In this document: piece after piece, positions 51,420 through 61,349 of the stretch | How positions within the stretch are numbered: the stretch's first letter is position 1 | How the letters are laid out: every line of letters begins with the position of its first letter | Assembly: GCA_029747015.1 (NCBI GenBank) | Contig: JAKOGI010000121.1 | Coordinates: 923,501 to 987,500 of the forward strand | Direction: 5' to 3' | Length of the DNA stretch: 64,000 bases | From: Carnegiea gigantea | Taxonomy: Eukaryota; Streptophyta; Magnoliopsida; Caryophyllales; Cactaceae | Notes under the pieces: generated by a model | What the model was told of the DNA's origin: nothing | The model's database searches: none | What the model saw: only the letters and a program-made list of their open reading frames with translations | Translations under genes and position numbers: made by a program

Positions 51420-51506
51420 TAAACGTAGTTAGTCACCCTTAATCACGATTAATTGGCTTAATTAATCATTAATTAACTTAATAATCTTAATTATTTTTGT
51501 GTACGT

Positions 51507-51519
51507 GGCTCTGATATCA
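51507..51519 (-). other. EPRV copy 2 tRNA-Met primer-binding site
   Basis: TGATATCAGAGCC on the minus strand, one mismatch from the Caulimoviridae primer site TGGTATCAGAGCC. Confidence 0.8.
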
Positions 51520-51609
51520 TATGAAGAGGACGTTGAGATCCATTAGTGAGCAAAAAACCACAAATACAATTTTAGAATTTTTGAAAGTAAGTTTGTAAAT
51601 ATTGGGGTT

Positions 51610-51800
51610 AAATTGTAAATTTTTAAAAGTTTAGGGGTCTTTTTGCAATTTAAAAGGGTCTGTAAATTATTATACCCAAATTTTGGGGTTCCAAAAATTA
51701 TTATACCCAAAATTGAATGGGTCCGTAAATGCGTTTCCAAACTGATGGGGTCCAGAAATGATTACACCAAAGTACGATGGCTCGAGGTATAATTGTTCTC
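51610..51800 (-). repeat. Right TIR phrase array of EPRV element 2
   Basis: GGGTCC/GGGGTTCC/GGGGTCC boxes at about 51687, 51719, 51748 and a final GGCTCG near 51780, spaced ~30 bp, inverted with respect to 44615-44790. Confidence 0.8.
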
Positions 51801-51809
51801 AGTTGAAGG

Positions 51810-53078
51810 AGGATTCTTGAGATTGACTTTTTTGGTAAGTTCTAAGTTCTAGGGTTTCAATTTCTCATAATTTTTTTGGGATTGGTTCATGGATTTATCC
51901 AAAAATTCCCTGGATTTTGATTTGCTGGGGTTTCTTAAGTATAGCTGAATTTGGAGATAAACTGCTGGAAGAATTCTTTGTCTCTTCTGCTCATTGTTCC
52001 TCAGGTACCTTTCTCAGTTTTGGTTGTGCTTGTCATTTCTTCTTCAGATATGTTATAGACACTCAATTGTTGATGGGTTTGGTGATGATTTGATTTTTGG
52101 GTCTGTTGTTGTCGATAAGTTGGGTTTGTGTATAAAGTGTTTGATAGAATACCAAAAACCTAAGCTTTTTTTTCTCTGCTTTTCGTGACAAAATTTGGGC
52201 AAAATGTTTGATAGAATACTACACAATAATGATTACTTGTTTCTCAACTCCCTTCCTACCGATTTTTCTTTTCTTGTTGCTTCGTATCAATTTTAATTAA
52301 TTGTTATGTTAATTATGCGATTACATTATTTGGGCAAAGTGTCACTGTGATGCGGACCGATGCTCCATTATTTGTTAGTTTTTAATTATCTTCTATCATA
52401 TGCTAGATTCCATTCATTCTCAGCATTAAATTTTTGTTGGAGTCTATACGTTAAGATAATGTGGATCCAAAATTTCAATGCAATTAGTCCTTGTTTTGTT
52501 TCCCCAAGTCAATTACCTCTCTTCCCTTCTTTGCTTGTTCATTGCCTCTGTGTCGTCTTCATGTCTACCTTATCTTTGGTTCAGGAAGCCTAGTCATTAG
52601 ACAAGCAAGTCATCGATGAATGTGGAGAGAACATCCCTACTGAGCTATTGGATGACTGCTTCTGGAGCATATTATATAGTTAATAGGGTAATTAAACTGT
52701 TCATATCATTGCGTTGGCTACGCTAAAATGAAGAATGCGTCTGTGGCAACTTGAAATGAAATGGCATCTAGCAGATAATAGAAGACAATTTTAATTGCAT
52801 TGTCCTGTTTACTTGACTTCTTTTTGGTGTTGGTTGCTGGAAAAGTGGAGGAAATTTCCACCTACTACATGTTTTCATTTGTTTGTTTCATTACTTGGGG
52901 ATTTTGCTTACTGACCATTCGAAAAGTGGTGTGGATTGTGGAATGGCTGCTTAATTTAGTCAAACTTGCTTTGAATTGAATAGTATGTGATTGTTGGTCT
53001 CTATTACAATTCCTTAGTTATAGTTATGATTTGTTGAATCTTTGTTATATTCCTTTTTTTTTTTTTTGGGTTACCTAG
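51810..53078 (+). other. Harbinger 5' region, introns and leader
   Basis: AT-rich, with no coding domain recognised. It continues the leader-like sequence seen left of the EPRV insertion (44400-44605) and ends in a polypyrimidine run plus TACCTAG just before the first transposase ATG, consistent with a splice acceptor. Confidence 0.5.
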
Positions 53079-54180
53079 ATGACCAATGATTTAAATGAGG
53101 AAAAAGATGTGCTTATTGGTGCTACCACTGCTCATTTAGGGGCTACAGTGGCCTTACTTAGGAACCATAATAATAAAGACACTGATAATGAAATTAGGAC
53201 TCCTCAAATCCCACGTCAGTCTTATGTCAATAGAGATATCGATAGAGAGAATTACATCAATAGTGTTTTGTATTGTGGGGATACCCATTGCCTTAATCAA
53301 ATTTGAATGACACCTGGTCCTTTTTTTAAATTGAGTGAAAGGCTTGAAAGGAGGGCACTTCTTGTAAACACAATGCACATGAGCGTGAGAGAGCAAGTTC
53401 TATTGTTTCTTCACTTTCTAGGCCACAATGTGAGATTTGGGCAATTGGAGAAAGATTTTTCTGTTCTACTTGGACTGTTCATAGCTATTTTCACATAATT
53501 CTAGGAGCCATCTTGAACTTATATCTTGATTTCGTGCACCCTCCTACTCCTCAACCACTTCCAAAATCTTAAACAACTCTAGATTTTATCCATGATTTTA
53601 GGATTGTATTGGAGCTTTGGAGGGGACTCATGTGAGGGCATCTGTTCCAATTGAAGATCAAGATAGGTGTAGGAAGAGAAAGGTACATTACCCCAAAATG
53701 TATTGGCCGTCATATCCTTTGACGATCTCAAATTCACATATGTGCTAGCCGGTTGGGAAGGATCAACACACGGTTCTAGAGTGCTAAACGATGGACTATC
53801 AAGAGGATTTCATGCTCTGGAAGGTATGACTTAGAAGTTTGTTTTGTTTGAGTTTTCCCTTATTTGACTTTAGTACGCAGGATTTTAATAAAACTTTTAA
53901 ACTTTGTATGAAAGTACTTTTCATTAGATTCTGGTTATGCCCTTTGAAAAGGCTTCCTCCCCCCATATAAGAAAGTTGGTTATCATCTCAAAGAATTTGA
54001 TAAGGCCTCCTCTTCCATGAACGCTAAGGAATTGTTCAATCTATGGCATTCTTCCTCGAGAATTAGCATAGAAAGAGCATTTGGGGTGCTAAAAAAATGG
54101 TTTTGCATGTTGGATGAGGGGCCATTTTGGGAATTCAAAATTCAAGTGAATGTTGTTCTTGTGTGTTACACAACTTTCTA
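53079..54180 (+). pseudogene. PIF/Harbinger transposase, catalytically dead
   Basis: Starts MTNDLNEEKDVL after a splice-acceptor-like TAG. It contains the family block MTPGPFFKLSERLERRALLV and MHMSVREQVLLFLHFLGHNV (53307-53440), preceded by a TGA where the family has an Arg codon, as expected from CGA to TGA. The DDE domain follows in broken frames: GALEGTHVRASVPIEDQDR near 53600 (family GALDGTH, first Asp now Glu); TYVLAGWEGSTHGSRVLNDG near 53730-53800 (family HDSRVL, second Asp now Gly); and SSRISIERAFGVLKKWF near 54055-54110, where the Glu is kept. It could not cut DNA. Confidence 0.85.
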
Positions 54181-54768
54181 AGAGGCATTGATCCAAATGA
54201 CTAAATCATGAGAGAAGTGGATCGAGAGTTCTCACGTGGCATTTAAAGGCCAATGCTCTCACGAAGAGAAGAGCGAGAATAAAATCTAGCTTGGGAAAGA
54301 GAGATGCTATAGCAAGTGCAATGTGGCAAAATTATCAAGCTCATAGAGCTATCTAGTGTTCTCTTGAAGTCTGTTATTGGATTTTCATTTTCAGGTTTTT
54401 ATGATTAATGTTACTTCGATATTAGTGGTCAATAAACTGGCTTTTTTTTTTTTTAGGGGCATCTATAGCTGCTAGAATTTGGTGAAAAAGTGGTGTACTT
54501 AGGTCTGCTGGTATTAGCATACCCTTAGGAAGCTTGCAGACTACAATGTATTGGATATCATTTGTTTTTTAATAGTCTATACACTCTTCTTCTGGTTATG
54601 TTGAAAATTGTCGAAGATCTCTTCTTCTATAGGCCTTAGATTTATTGGGTGAACCAGCAAAGTGTTTTCTGCTGCCCAAACCAGTGTTCTGTTCACTGTC
54701 GTTTGTGTTACCATTATGTGTTCTTTCTTTCTTATTGCTTGTATTCAACTTAGTTTTCTTATTACAAC

Positions 54769-56142
54769 ATGGACAAAGGGAAAATGAAAGAGGTTAGTAA
54801 GCATAAGAAAAATCAATTCCTTAGTCCAAGTTGATGTCAAAAGTACTACTCAGGTTTTTGGTCGAAGAGGCTAAAAAGAGGAATCGACCAAAAATAATTT
54901 CAGGTCTAATTCCTTTGTTGGAGCAGCACATATGATAGCAAAGAAATTCAATGCCAAATGTCTACCGGATCACATTGACAATCATCCAAGAACCGTGAAA
55001 AGTGCTTGGGGGCATCATAAGCAAACTTCGAAACCAATCTGGCTGTGGGTGGGATCAAAATATGAGGACGATTTGCATGTCTCCAGATGTGTACAACACC
55101 TATGTTGTGGTATGTTGATTGCATGCTAACCAGTTGTTGTGAAGCTGGTAATTGAAATTAAAGAAGTATTCTCATTAGTCTCACTGCTTCGGTTGAGTTC
55201 ACTGTCATCAAACTATATTTATTGAGCAACTTATCTGCAAATGAAATTTTAATAGTGGACATATTAATTTCTGCTGATTCTACCAAATGTTTTGGCAATC
55301 TGAATTGTTGTTGTAAAGGTGATCTTATATTGCTTAATGTTTCTGTGTTTCATACTACTTTTTATTTTGTATGAGTGTACTTGGGTGGGTCTTTACCAAG
55401 TATATCTTAGTTGAAGTTGAGCTCCTTAGGAGTTGTTTATGTATTTCTAGTCTCATATGGTCTTATTGCTTTGACTTGGATAGTTGTTTATAATTTTAGA
55501 CCGTTCTGCCTGTGAGTTGTTGGATTTGATGCTTGCTGTATGATTTCTTATCTGAAATTCAATATTTTTACTCCTTACTCTACTGTGATAATATGCATTC
55601 TGTTATGATATGGTTTAATAAGTTGATATTTAACAGGCAAATCCAACTCATGAAAAATATCTAAATAAGAAAATTGATATGTATGAATTATGATGAAATG
55701 GTTGTTGTGGTTGGAAAAGACGTCGCTTGAGGAAGTGGCACCAAGTCATTTGATGATGTTGAGATACACTCACAAGGAACTACGAATTTGGAAAAAAGGT
55801 GATGGTGACGACGAGTTCGTGAAAGACAATAATAAACAATCGACTTCAAGTGCGTTATTGGGATCAAAAAAAGTCGAAAGAGAACCCGTGACTATAATTT
55901 GGAACTTAGATCTCTGCACTCAAATGGTAGAAATCATCATGGCTCTACAAAGGTTATCTAAATGCAAGCTCGACGTGGACCTTCTTTATCAAAAAGTGAT
56001 GAAAACTAAAGGGTTTTAAGAGGACTTCTTGAGTAGAGCTTTCAATCACCTTGTAGAGCATAAAAACTTAGCCAAGGGCTCTTTAGCAAAGAGCGACAAA
56101 CTAAGAAGGAGTTGGCTTGAAAAATTTAAAGAGAACAATTGA
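54769..56142 (+). pseudogene. Harbinger Myb/SANT-like protein, broken
   Basis: ATG at 54769 (MDKGKMKEVSKHKKNQF), then stops; the Myb/SANT-like DNA-binding domain is recognisable at 54932-55090 (AKKFNAKCLPDHIDNHPRTV, KSAWG). A probable intron lies at about 55110-55637. The C-terminal part is at 55638-56142, with THEKYLNKKIDMY and the ending FNHLVEHKNLAKGSLAKSDK ... SWLEKFKENN. This is the usual second gene of PIF/Harbinger elements, which helps the transposase reach the ends. Frameshifts near 55000 and 55690. Confidence 0.75.
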
Positions 56143-57174
56143 ATGAAGTGATATTTTTCGTCCCCTTGACCCCATGTCCCTTTTTTTTTTTTTTTTTAAT
56201 CTTTCCATTCTTAGGCTAAGGAGAACGAAGTTATTATTATGATTCTGTAAGGCCTCTTTGATATCTATATAATCTATATAACTACCTATAAAATTGAGTG
56301 ATATTATATGCTTATGTCAAGTGTCATATTATTAATGGCTAGAATTTAATTATTAAATTATATATCCTTTTAATTTTTTTTCTCTCACACACAATTTATT
56401 TTGCAAAACTATCTACTATACTTTTTATATTCTTCCTAATGAAGTACTTATAGATGTTATTAATTATTATACTAATTAATGGATTAATAAGATTGTTAAT
56501 GTATATACATCATCACAGAATTTATAAAGTTTAGAAGACAAAGCATATGTAAACATGTATTTTCACAAATGTAAAGACAACGCATACATGTAACCTAAAC
56601 AATCCATAAATTTTGAAATCAATTAATAAATGAATTGAAATAATGGTTTCTCTTTAAAAAAAATTGAATTTAAATAGTAAAAAGATATATATGATTAATT
56701 TTCGATATAAGTATTTAATACTATACCAATTCGTACATTGTTGTAATTAGCATTTATAGTTAGATCACGCATTCTTCATGTAAATAAGAATATGTACATC
56801 TTAAATGAGAACATGTAAATTAACTGTTAGAGTTAAATTGCTAAAACAATATAATTTTTAAAATAGATTGATCAATCTATTTTAAAATTTGCATTTTTCT
56901 ACAATTTAACTCTAATAGTTAATTTTTTTAAAAAATGAGTTTAACTCAACCCTTGTATCCCAAGGGAATTAAGTCTAGTTGTCTTGAAAAATGAGTTTTT
57001 GCAGCAGAAAATGAAGTGGAAACAAAATGGTTTTTCATTTTACCAAACGCATAAAATGTAAATGGAAAATCATTTTTCTTGGGAAAACATCTTCCATGAA
57101 AAATGATTGGGAAAACATCTTCCATGAAAAAGGATTTTTCGGGAAAATGTTTTTCCCCTCAACCAAACACACCG
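56143..57174 (+). other. Harbinger 3' non-coding region and end
   Basis: No genes. Starts with a T17 run, then AT-rich sequence with a local inverted repeat around 56850-56930 (AAAATAGATTGATC / GATCAATCTATTTT type). The last ~170 bp is TIR-like, with a tandem duplication of GGGAAAACATCTTCCATGAA. Confidence 0.5.
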
Positions 57175-57294
57175 TAAGAGTTAAAGAATTGGTAGTTCAA
57201 CAATAACAATGTCCCTTTCATACGAAATACTAGTATTTGATCTTTGGTATATACAATTTTTCAAAAAATAATCATGTTCTTTTCGTTGGTAAAT

Positions 57295-57600
57295 TGGGGT
57301 TGAAAAGGGTGAAATTGGTTGATCTAGGTTGAAATAGGTTGAAGTTGATTGAAGTTGGTATTTTTGTTTAAGTGGGTTGAAGTATATTGAAGTAGGTTGA
57401 AATTGGTTGAAGTGGGTTGAAATTAAAATATTTTTATATGATGGGTTGACGTTGGTTAAAATAGTGAAAGTAAAATTTTGAAGGAGGTGGGTTGAAGTTG
57501 GTTGAAGTGATTTGAAGTTGGTATCTTTTTATTGGAGTGAGTTAAAGTGGATTGAAGTGTAGTGAAGTAGATTAAAGTTGATAAATTGAAAAAGATCAAC
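57295..57600 (+). repeat. GGTTGAAGT minisatellite
   Basis: About 20 degenerate copies of a 9-12-bp word (GGTTGAAGTTG / GGGTTGAAGTA), broken by an AT-rich spacer near 57425-57475. No coding. Confidence 0.8.
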
Positions 57601-57679
57601 GAAAAGAACAGGTCATAAGTTCTATTTCTACTTCCTGTTAAAGTTGATTTGACCTTATCTTAAACTTAGAGGGCCTAAG

Positions 57680-58090
57680 AGCGGCTCCAATGGTCTCCTC
57701 GCGAGACAAACAGGAGGAGAGAGAAGGGAGGTAAGGGAGGAAACCACTTGCAGTGGAAGGCTCACGGCTCGCGGCTCGCGGCCATGAGCTGGCTCACGGG
57801 CCAATTTCCTTTTCTTTAATTATTTTTTCATTTTTTAAATATTTTAAATTGGTTTTAGATTATTTTTTTGATTCTAAAAATAAAGTTGTGTGTTATAGAA
57901 CGGGTCCATGTGTATTATTTTATTTGATGAAGCAAAATGATGAGTCTTCCACTAGAGAGAATGAGGATTGTGAGGTAAAAAGTTAGAGAGATGGCTGATG
58001 TGGCATTGGTGAGCTCCCACCAGTGAGCCAAAAAATTGCTCACCACTGGGTTTTCTTGCCCCCTCTTTGGAGGAAAGCTTTAGCAATATC
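57680..58090. mobile_element. Putative MITE
   Basis: Starts GAGCGGCTCCAATGGTCTCC, ends near GCTCACCACTGGGTTTTC. The ends are weakly inverted (TCCAATGGT / ACCACTGGG), as in Tourist-like MITEs of the GAGCATCTCCAATGG type. TSD not resolved. Confidence 0.45.
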
Positions 58091-58264
58091 TATGAGGCTG
58101 TGACAAGCTGCTTGCAAAGAATGCAAATCCAAATCTATATTTAATTACTGAAGGTGAATTAATCTTATAACCAACGATGAAGAACATTGCCAAAGAATTA
58201 TAATTTAAATAAAAGAACTATGTTTAGCAATTTTCACCTCAACTAGAGAGAACCCAAATTATTG

Positions 58265-58720
58265 ATGGTAATGGGCTGGTACGGGGTGGGTTAAGCCGTA
58301 TCCTCACCCATACCCATTTTTGAAAATCATACCCATACTCATACTCACTAGGTATTAAAAAATAAAACTCATACCCATATCCATAAGGTTTTGCGAGTTT
58401 TATTCGAGTTCACATAAAGAATGAAAATTAATAATCATATGCAACTCATATCCAAGTACGATATATATTTTTGTCATTATAAGATAACAAAGTTGTGATA
58501 TTTTGAGAATACATTATTTAGAAATGTGAAATTAAATATATTATGGCTAATTTTTTATTAGAAGTGTTTGGATTGAAAAATTTTAAATAAAAATAATTTT
58601 TAATCTTATTATAAAAATGGATGCGGATAGAGTACGGGTATGGATCGAGTGAAGGCTATGTCCATATCCAACTCATTTTTCAATGCATATCCCGTACTAT
58701 TTAAAACGTATTTTCACTGT
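58265..58720. repeat. Fold-back repeat rich in CCCATACCCAT
   Basis: Left arm has CACCCATACCCATTTTTG and CATACCCATACTCATACTC; right arm has GGATGCGGATAGAGTACGGGTATGGATC, its inverted counterpart. Probably a small inverted-repeat element; ends are not defined. Confidence 0.45.
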
Positions 58721-59050
58721 CCATTTAATTTTTAAATAGAATAAATTTTACAAATTTTAAATGAGTACGAATTTTACTACTATACGTAATCCAAATCCAA
58801 TCTCAAGCCTAAAACGGCTTAAACACAAGTCAAATATGTACGCTACTATCATTTACAACTGTGAGCCCACCTGACATTAACCAAACATCACTGCAGTGTA
58901 TAATTAAGATGTGCTAAATTCCAACTCGAAGCGCACCGAAAACCACATCTTTTGCATCCCCACCCCCAAAATTCTACAATTCACCAGTGACCTCCTCTAC
59001 TCCATCGAACACTCAGACAGAGAAAAGACATATAGAGACTGTGTGTGAAG

Positions 59051-59494
59051 ATGGAAGATCTGATGTCCCAATTCACCACGCTCTCAGACCAAGCATTGCG
59101 CGACAAGAACTTCGACCCATCAACCATCGAAGATCTGATGAAGTTTTTCGAGATAGAGGCTTACAAATCATGGGCCGCCATGGAATCGGAGCTCCAGAAA
59201 GAGGCGGAGGATGCTGTCAACGCCATGGCCGAAGCCGAGGCCGAGCTCGAAGCTGCCATGGACGACGCCATGGAAGAGTTCCGGAGGTTCGAGGAGGAGA
59301 TGGAGAGAGAAGCGATGGCTGAGTATCGCAGCTCGATGGGTCTCGGCGATGCTTCTTCGAAGATGGGCCAAATTTGGGAGAAATCTGCCACTGCTGCATC
59401 TAATAAGTATATTGAAGCTGCTCTTAATTCTGCGAATAATTCTATGAAATCTGCTGCAAAAGGGATTTCCAATGCTAAAGTTCATCCTTTCTGA
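59051..59494 (+). CDS. Small helical conserved plant protein (MEE9-like)
   Basis: Intact, intronless frame of 147 residues (MEDLMSQFTTLSDQALRDKN to AAKGISNAKVHPF). The first ATG after a likely leader is chosen; an upstream in-frame GTG is ignored. No signal peptide or membrane segment. The middle (residues ~45-95) is a long acidic amphipathic helix rich in Ala and Glu (EAEAELEAAMDDAMEEFRRF), then a Gly/Ser turn and a second helical stretch (NKYIEAALNSANNSMKSAAK). The N-terminus and the KYIEAALNSA block recall the short plant proteins I remember as MEE9-like (maternal effect embryo arrest 9), but I cannot verify this. Molecular function unknown. It has GC-rich coding bias unlike all neighbouring elements, and a poly(A) signal follows. 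Confidence 0.85.
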   Translation: MEDLMSQFTTLSDQALRDKNFDPSTIEDLMKFFEIEAYKSWAAMESELQKEAEDAVNAMAEAEAELEAAMDDAMEEFRRFEEEMEREAMAEYRSSMGLGDASSKMGQIWEKSATAASNKYIEAALNSANNSMKSAAKGISNAKVHPF

Positions 59495-59590
59495 TGATCT
59501 CATGATCAATGATCGTTGTTATTGAATGAATAGATGCAGATCTGTTACTGCTTTGAATTGGATCCTTGTGATGAAGTAAAATCGATCCAG

Positions 59591-59596
59591 AATAAA
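59591..59596 (+). terminator. Poly(A) signal of the 59051 gene
   Basis: AATAAA about 97 nt after the stop codon, in a T-rich context, suitable as the near-upstream element of the gene's 3' end. Confidence 0.55.
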
Positions 59597-59599
59597 TTT

Positions 59600-60386
59600 A
59601 GGCCTTACTTCATTTTATACTGAAATTTTATCGGATGTTACTGTATGTATTGCGATTATAACAAGTTCATAGGCAACTTTTTCTGAGTTTAACATTTTCA
59701 TGGTTTAGTATACCTAAAAGAAGAAACGTTTTAACGGTGTTTGGTACTCCGGCAAGCACTTATATATGTGGCAGATTTTTTTTTTTTTTTTGGGGGGGGG
59801 GGGGGGGGTGGTGCGTTGACGTGGATCTGCGAAAATAGGAGGGCTTCAGATTGAAAGGAAAGGAAGACGTGTACTTTGGAGTTTGGAGCCAGTTTATTGG
59901 ATGGATAGTGATATTTATTTTGTGGTAAGATACTCTTAAATATTTTATCTCATTATAAATTAACATATTTTATAATTTAATATTATAAATTTTTTGATGA
60001 TTATAGTTAATTATGAATTATTAATCTTAGATATTCATTGGCTATACCGGTAAAGTATCAAATTATACTCTAATTGCATTAATTCTATACGCGAGTACGT
60101 ATGATATGTGTATTTTAAAAATGTGATAAATTGTGAATAAAAAGATAATTTTGTATAATTTATAAGTTGTAATGTGCTTCTACGATTCGATCGTATCATT
60201 TTTTTCAATTTAAAAATATGATAGTATAATTTTTTAGTCAAAATAAGACACTTATGAAGTGTCTTACAGTGTGACACTTATTATTTTGCTTATTACATTG
60301 CGCCAACAGTGGAGTATAATTTGGATTTTTTGTTGTTTTGGGTGAAAAAGAGGGGCTAAACCCCGATACTTTTATTAAGTCTGACT
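59600..60386. other. Intergenic, no gene seen
   Basis: Contains a long T-run followed directly by a ~17-nt G-run (about 59777-59808) and then AT-rich sequence. The right part (60340-60386) is probably the 3' untranslated end of the RNase H-like gene fragment on the minus strand. Confidence 0.45.
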
Positions 60387-60994
60387 AGGACTATCAAAAG
60401 TTAACGCAACATGATTATCGATCCGAACCGAACACGAAATTAAATGGGTTTGGGTAAATATTGTCAACCCATTTAATTAAATGGGTTGACACGTTTAAGC
60501 TGTTTAATTAATTGGGTTAGATTCAGATTGAGAATTTTGATACAAAAAAATAAATACTTAACCCGTTTAATTAATGGATTAAATAAGTTGACCTGTTTAC
60601 CCAATTATCGTGTACTTTTTAGGGGGAATTGTGAAAATATAGGATATAATCAAGTTGATATTTGTTTTATGATTGTAACTCTTGTGAATCATAAACAATA
60701 GCTGCATTATTATCCTATATTAAAGTCAAAAAATTGATTTATAATACTCATTAATCATGTTTTAGTCAAAATATAAAGCGGGTAAATAGATGACCAGATA
60801 ACCTGAACCTGGCCTGTTTATATTAAATGGGTTAATAGGTAAATTTCAAGTTAACCCGTTTAAAAAATAATGGATACAAGTCAAGGTTTTTAACCCGTTT
60901 AATAAATGGGTTAGGTTCAGATCGATGAATTCTCAATCCATTTAAGTTCGACAAAAATACGAATTCGATCCGATCTGACCTGTTTGATAGTCCT
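60387..60994. mobile_element. 608-bp MITE with AGGACTATCAAA ends
   Basis: Perfect 12-bp TIRs AGGACTATCAAA / TTTGATAGTCCT, flanked by AAGTCTGACT (60377-60386) and AAATCTGACT (60995-61004), a 10-bp TSD with one mismatch. The interior repeats ACCCGTTTAATTAA / TTAATTAAATGGGTT phrases in both directions and can fold back. Superfamily unclear; the TSD length points to a MULE-type unit. Confidence 0.85.
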
Positions 60995-61004
60995 AAATCT
61001 GACT

Positions 61005-61345
61005 GTCTGAATAAGTGGAGACTAACAAATACCTAACACAGTCTCATAGAGGAAGGCTAGTAGATCATATGGCAGACTTTCAAAGACCTCCAATGGTATA
61101 TTGTAATTAACGCCTAAATTTGCTAGGAAATCAGCCCAACGATTCGACTCGCGGTAACAATGTTTAGCTCCACCCTCCAATTCGGATCCAACATTAACAT
61201 CTGGATTTCTTTGATCAAGTTGAAGTAAAGTTGATTTTTCTCTTGGCAATTCCAACACCCTCTTCACAGCAATCAATGCGTCCATGTTGATGATAATGTT
61301 GGTATAGCCTCTAGTCTTGGCGAGTTTGATACCTTTAAAAAGGAC
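61005..61345 (-). pseudogene. RNase H-like (RVT_3) domain fragment
   Basis: The minus strand from about 61345 reads GIKLAKTRGYTNIIINMDAL then IAVKRVLELP and, near the end, HCYRESNRWADFLANLGVNY. This is the second half of the plant RNase H-like domain found at the C-terminus of LINE polyproteins and in small stand-alone proteins (pattern ...SDS...AV...H..REAN..AD.LA..G). The catalytic first half is absent and the expected second Asp is in INMD. It ends normally (FLYETVLGIC, stop at 61022). The preceding GC-rich sequence has no more of the domain, so this is a 5'-truncated remnant. Confidence 0.65.
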
Positions 61346-61349
61346 AATT

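Larger units (their letters stand above)
44615..51800 (-). mobile_element. MULE-ended element carrying EPRV copy 2
   Basis: A 7.19-kb insertion flanked by a perfect 9-bp direct repeat AGTTGAAGG (44606-44614 and 51801-51809; 10 bp if the shared C before it is counted). The left end starts GAAAATTTTGCACTTCGGTC; the right end on the minus strand starts GAGAACAATTATACCTCGAG. Both run into phrase arrays with ~30-bp period (left GGTCC/GGACC/GGAGCC/GGAGTC at 44631, 44661, 44690, 44722). The left end resembles the TIR start of the MULE at 3571. The interior from about 44790 to 51610 matches EPRV copy 1 throughout. This is the better preserved viral copy. Confidence 0.8.
44225..57174 (+). mobile_element. 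PIF/Harbinger element with both genes, hosting EPRV element 2
   Basis: The left end GAGTATGTTTAGTTGGGG and the right end on the minus strand CGGTGTGTTTGGTTGAGG align base for base, flanked by 3-bp sites TGA (44222-44224) and TAA (57175-57177), close to the TWA target of PIF/Harbinger. Inside, on the plus strand, are the two genes typical of this superfamily, transposase and Myb/SANT-like protein. The net length without the 7.2-kb insertion is about 5.8 kb. Both genes are broken. Similar ends also occur in hAT MITEs, but the gene content and 3-bp TSD favour Harbinger. Confidence 0.8.

Noticed and set aside
59161..59509. Minus-strand ORFs of 103 and 113 codons opposite the 59051 gene
   Set aside because: They are antisense shadows of a strongly biased coding sequence and resemble no family.
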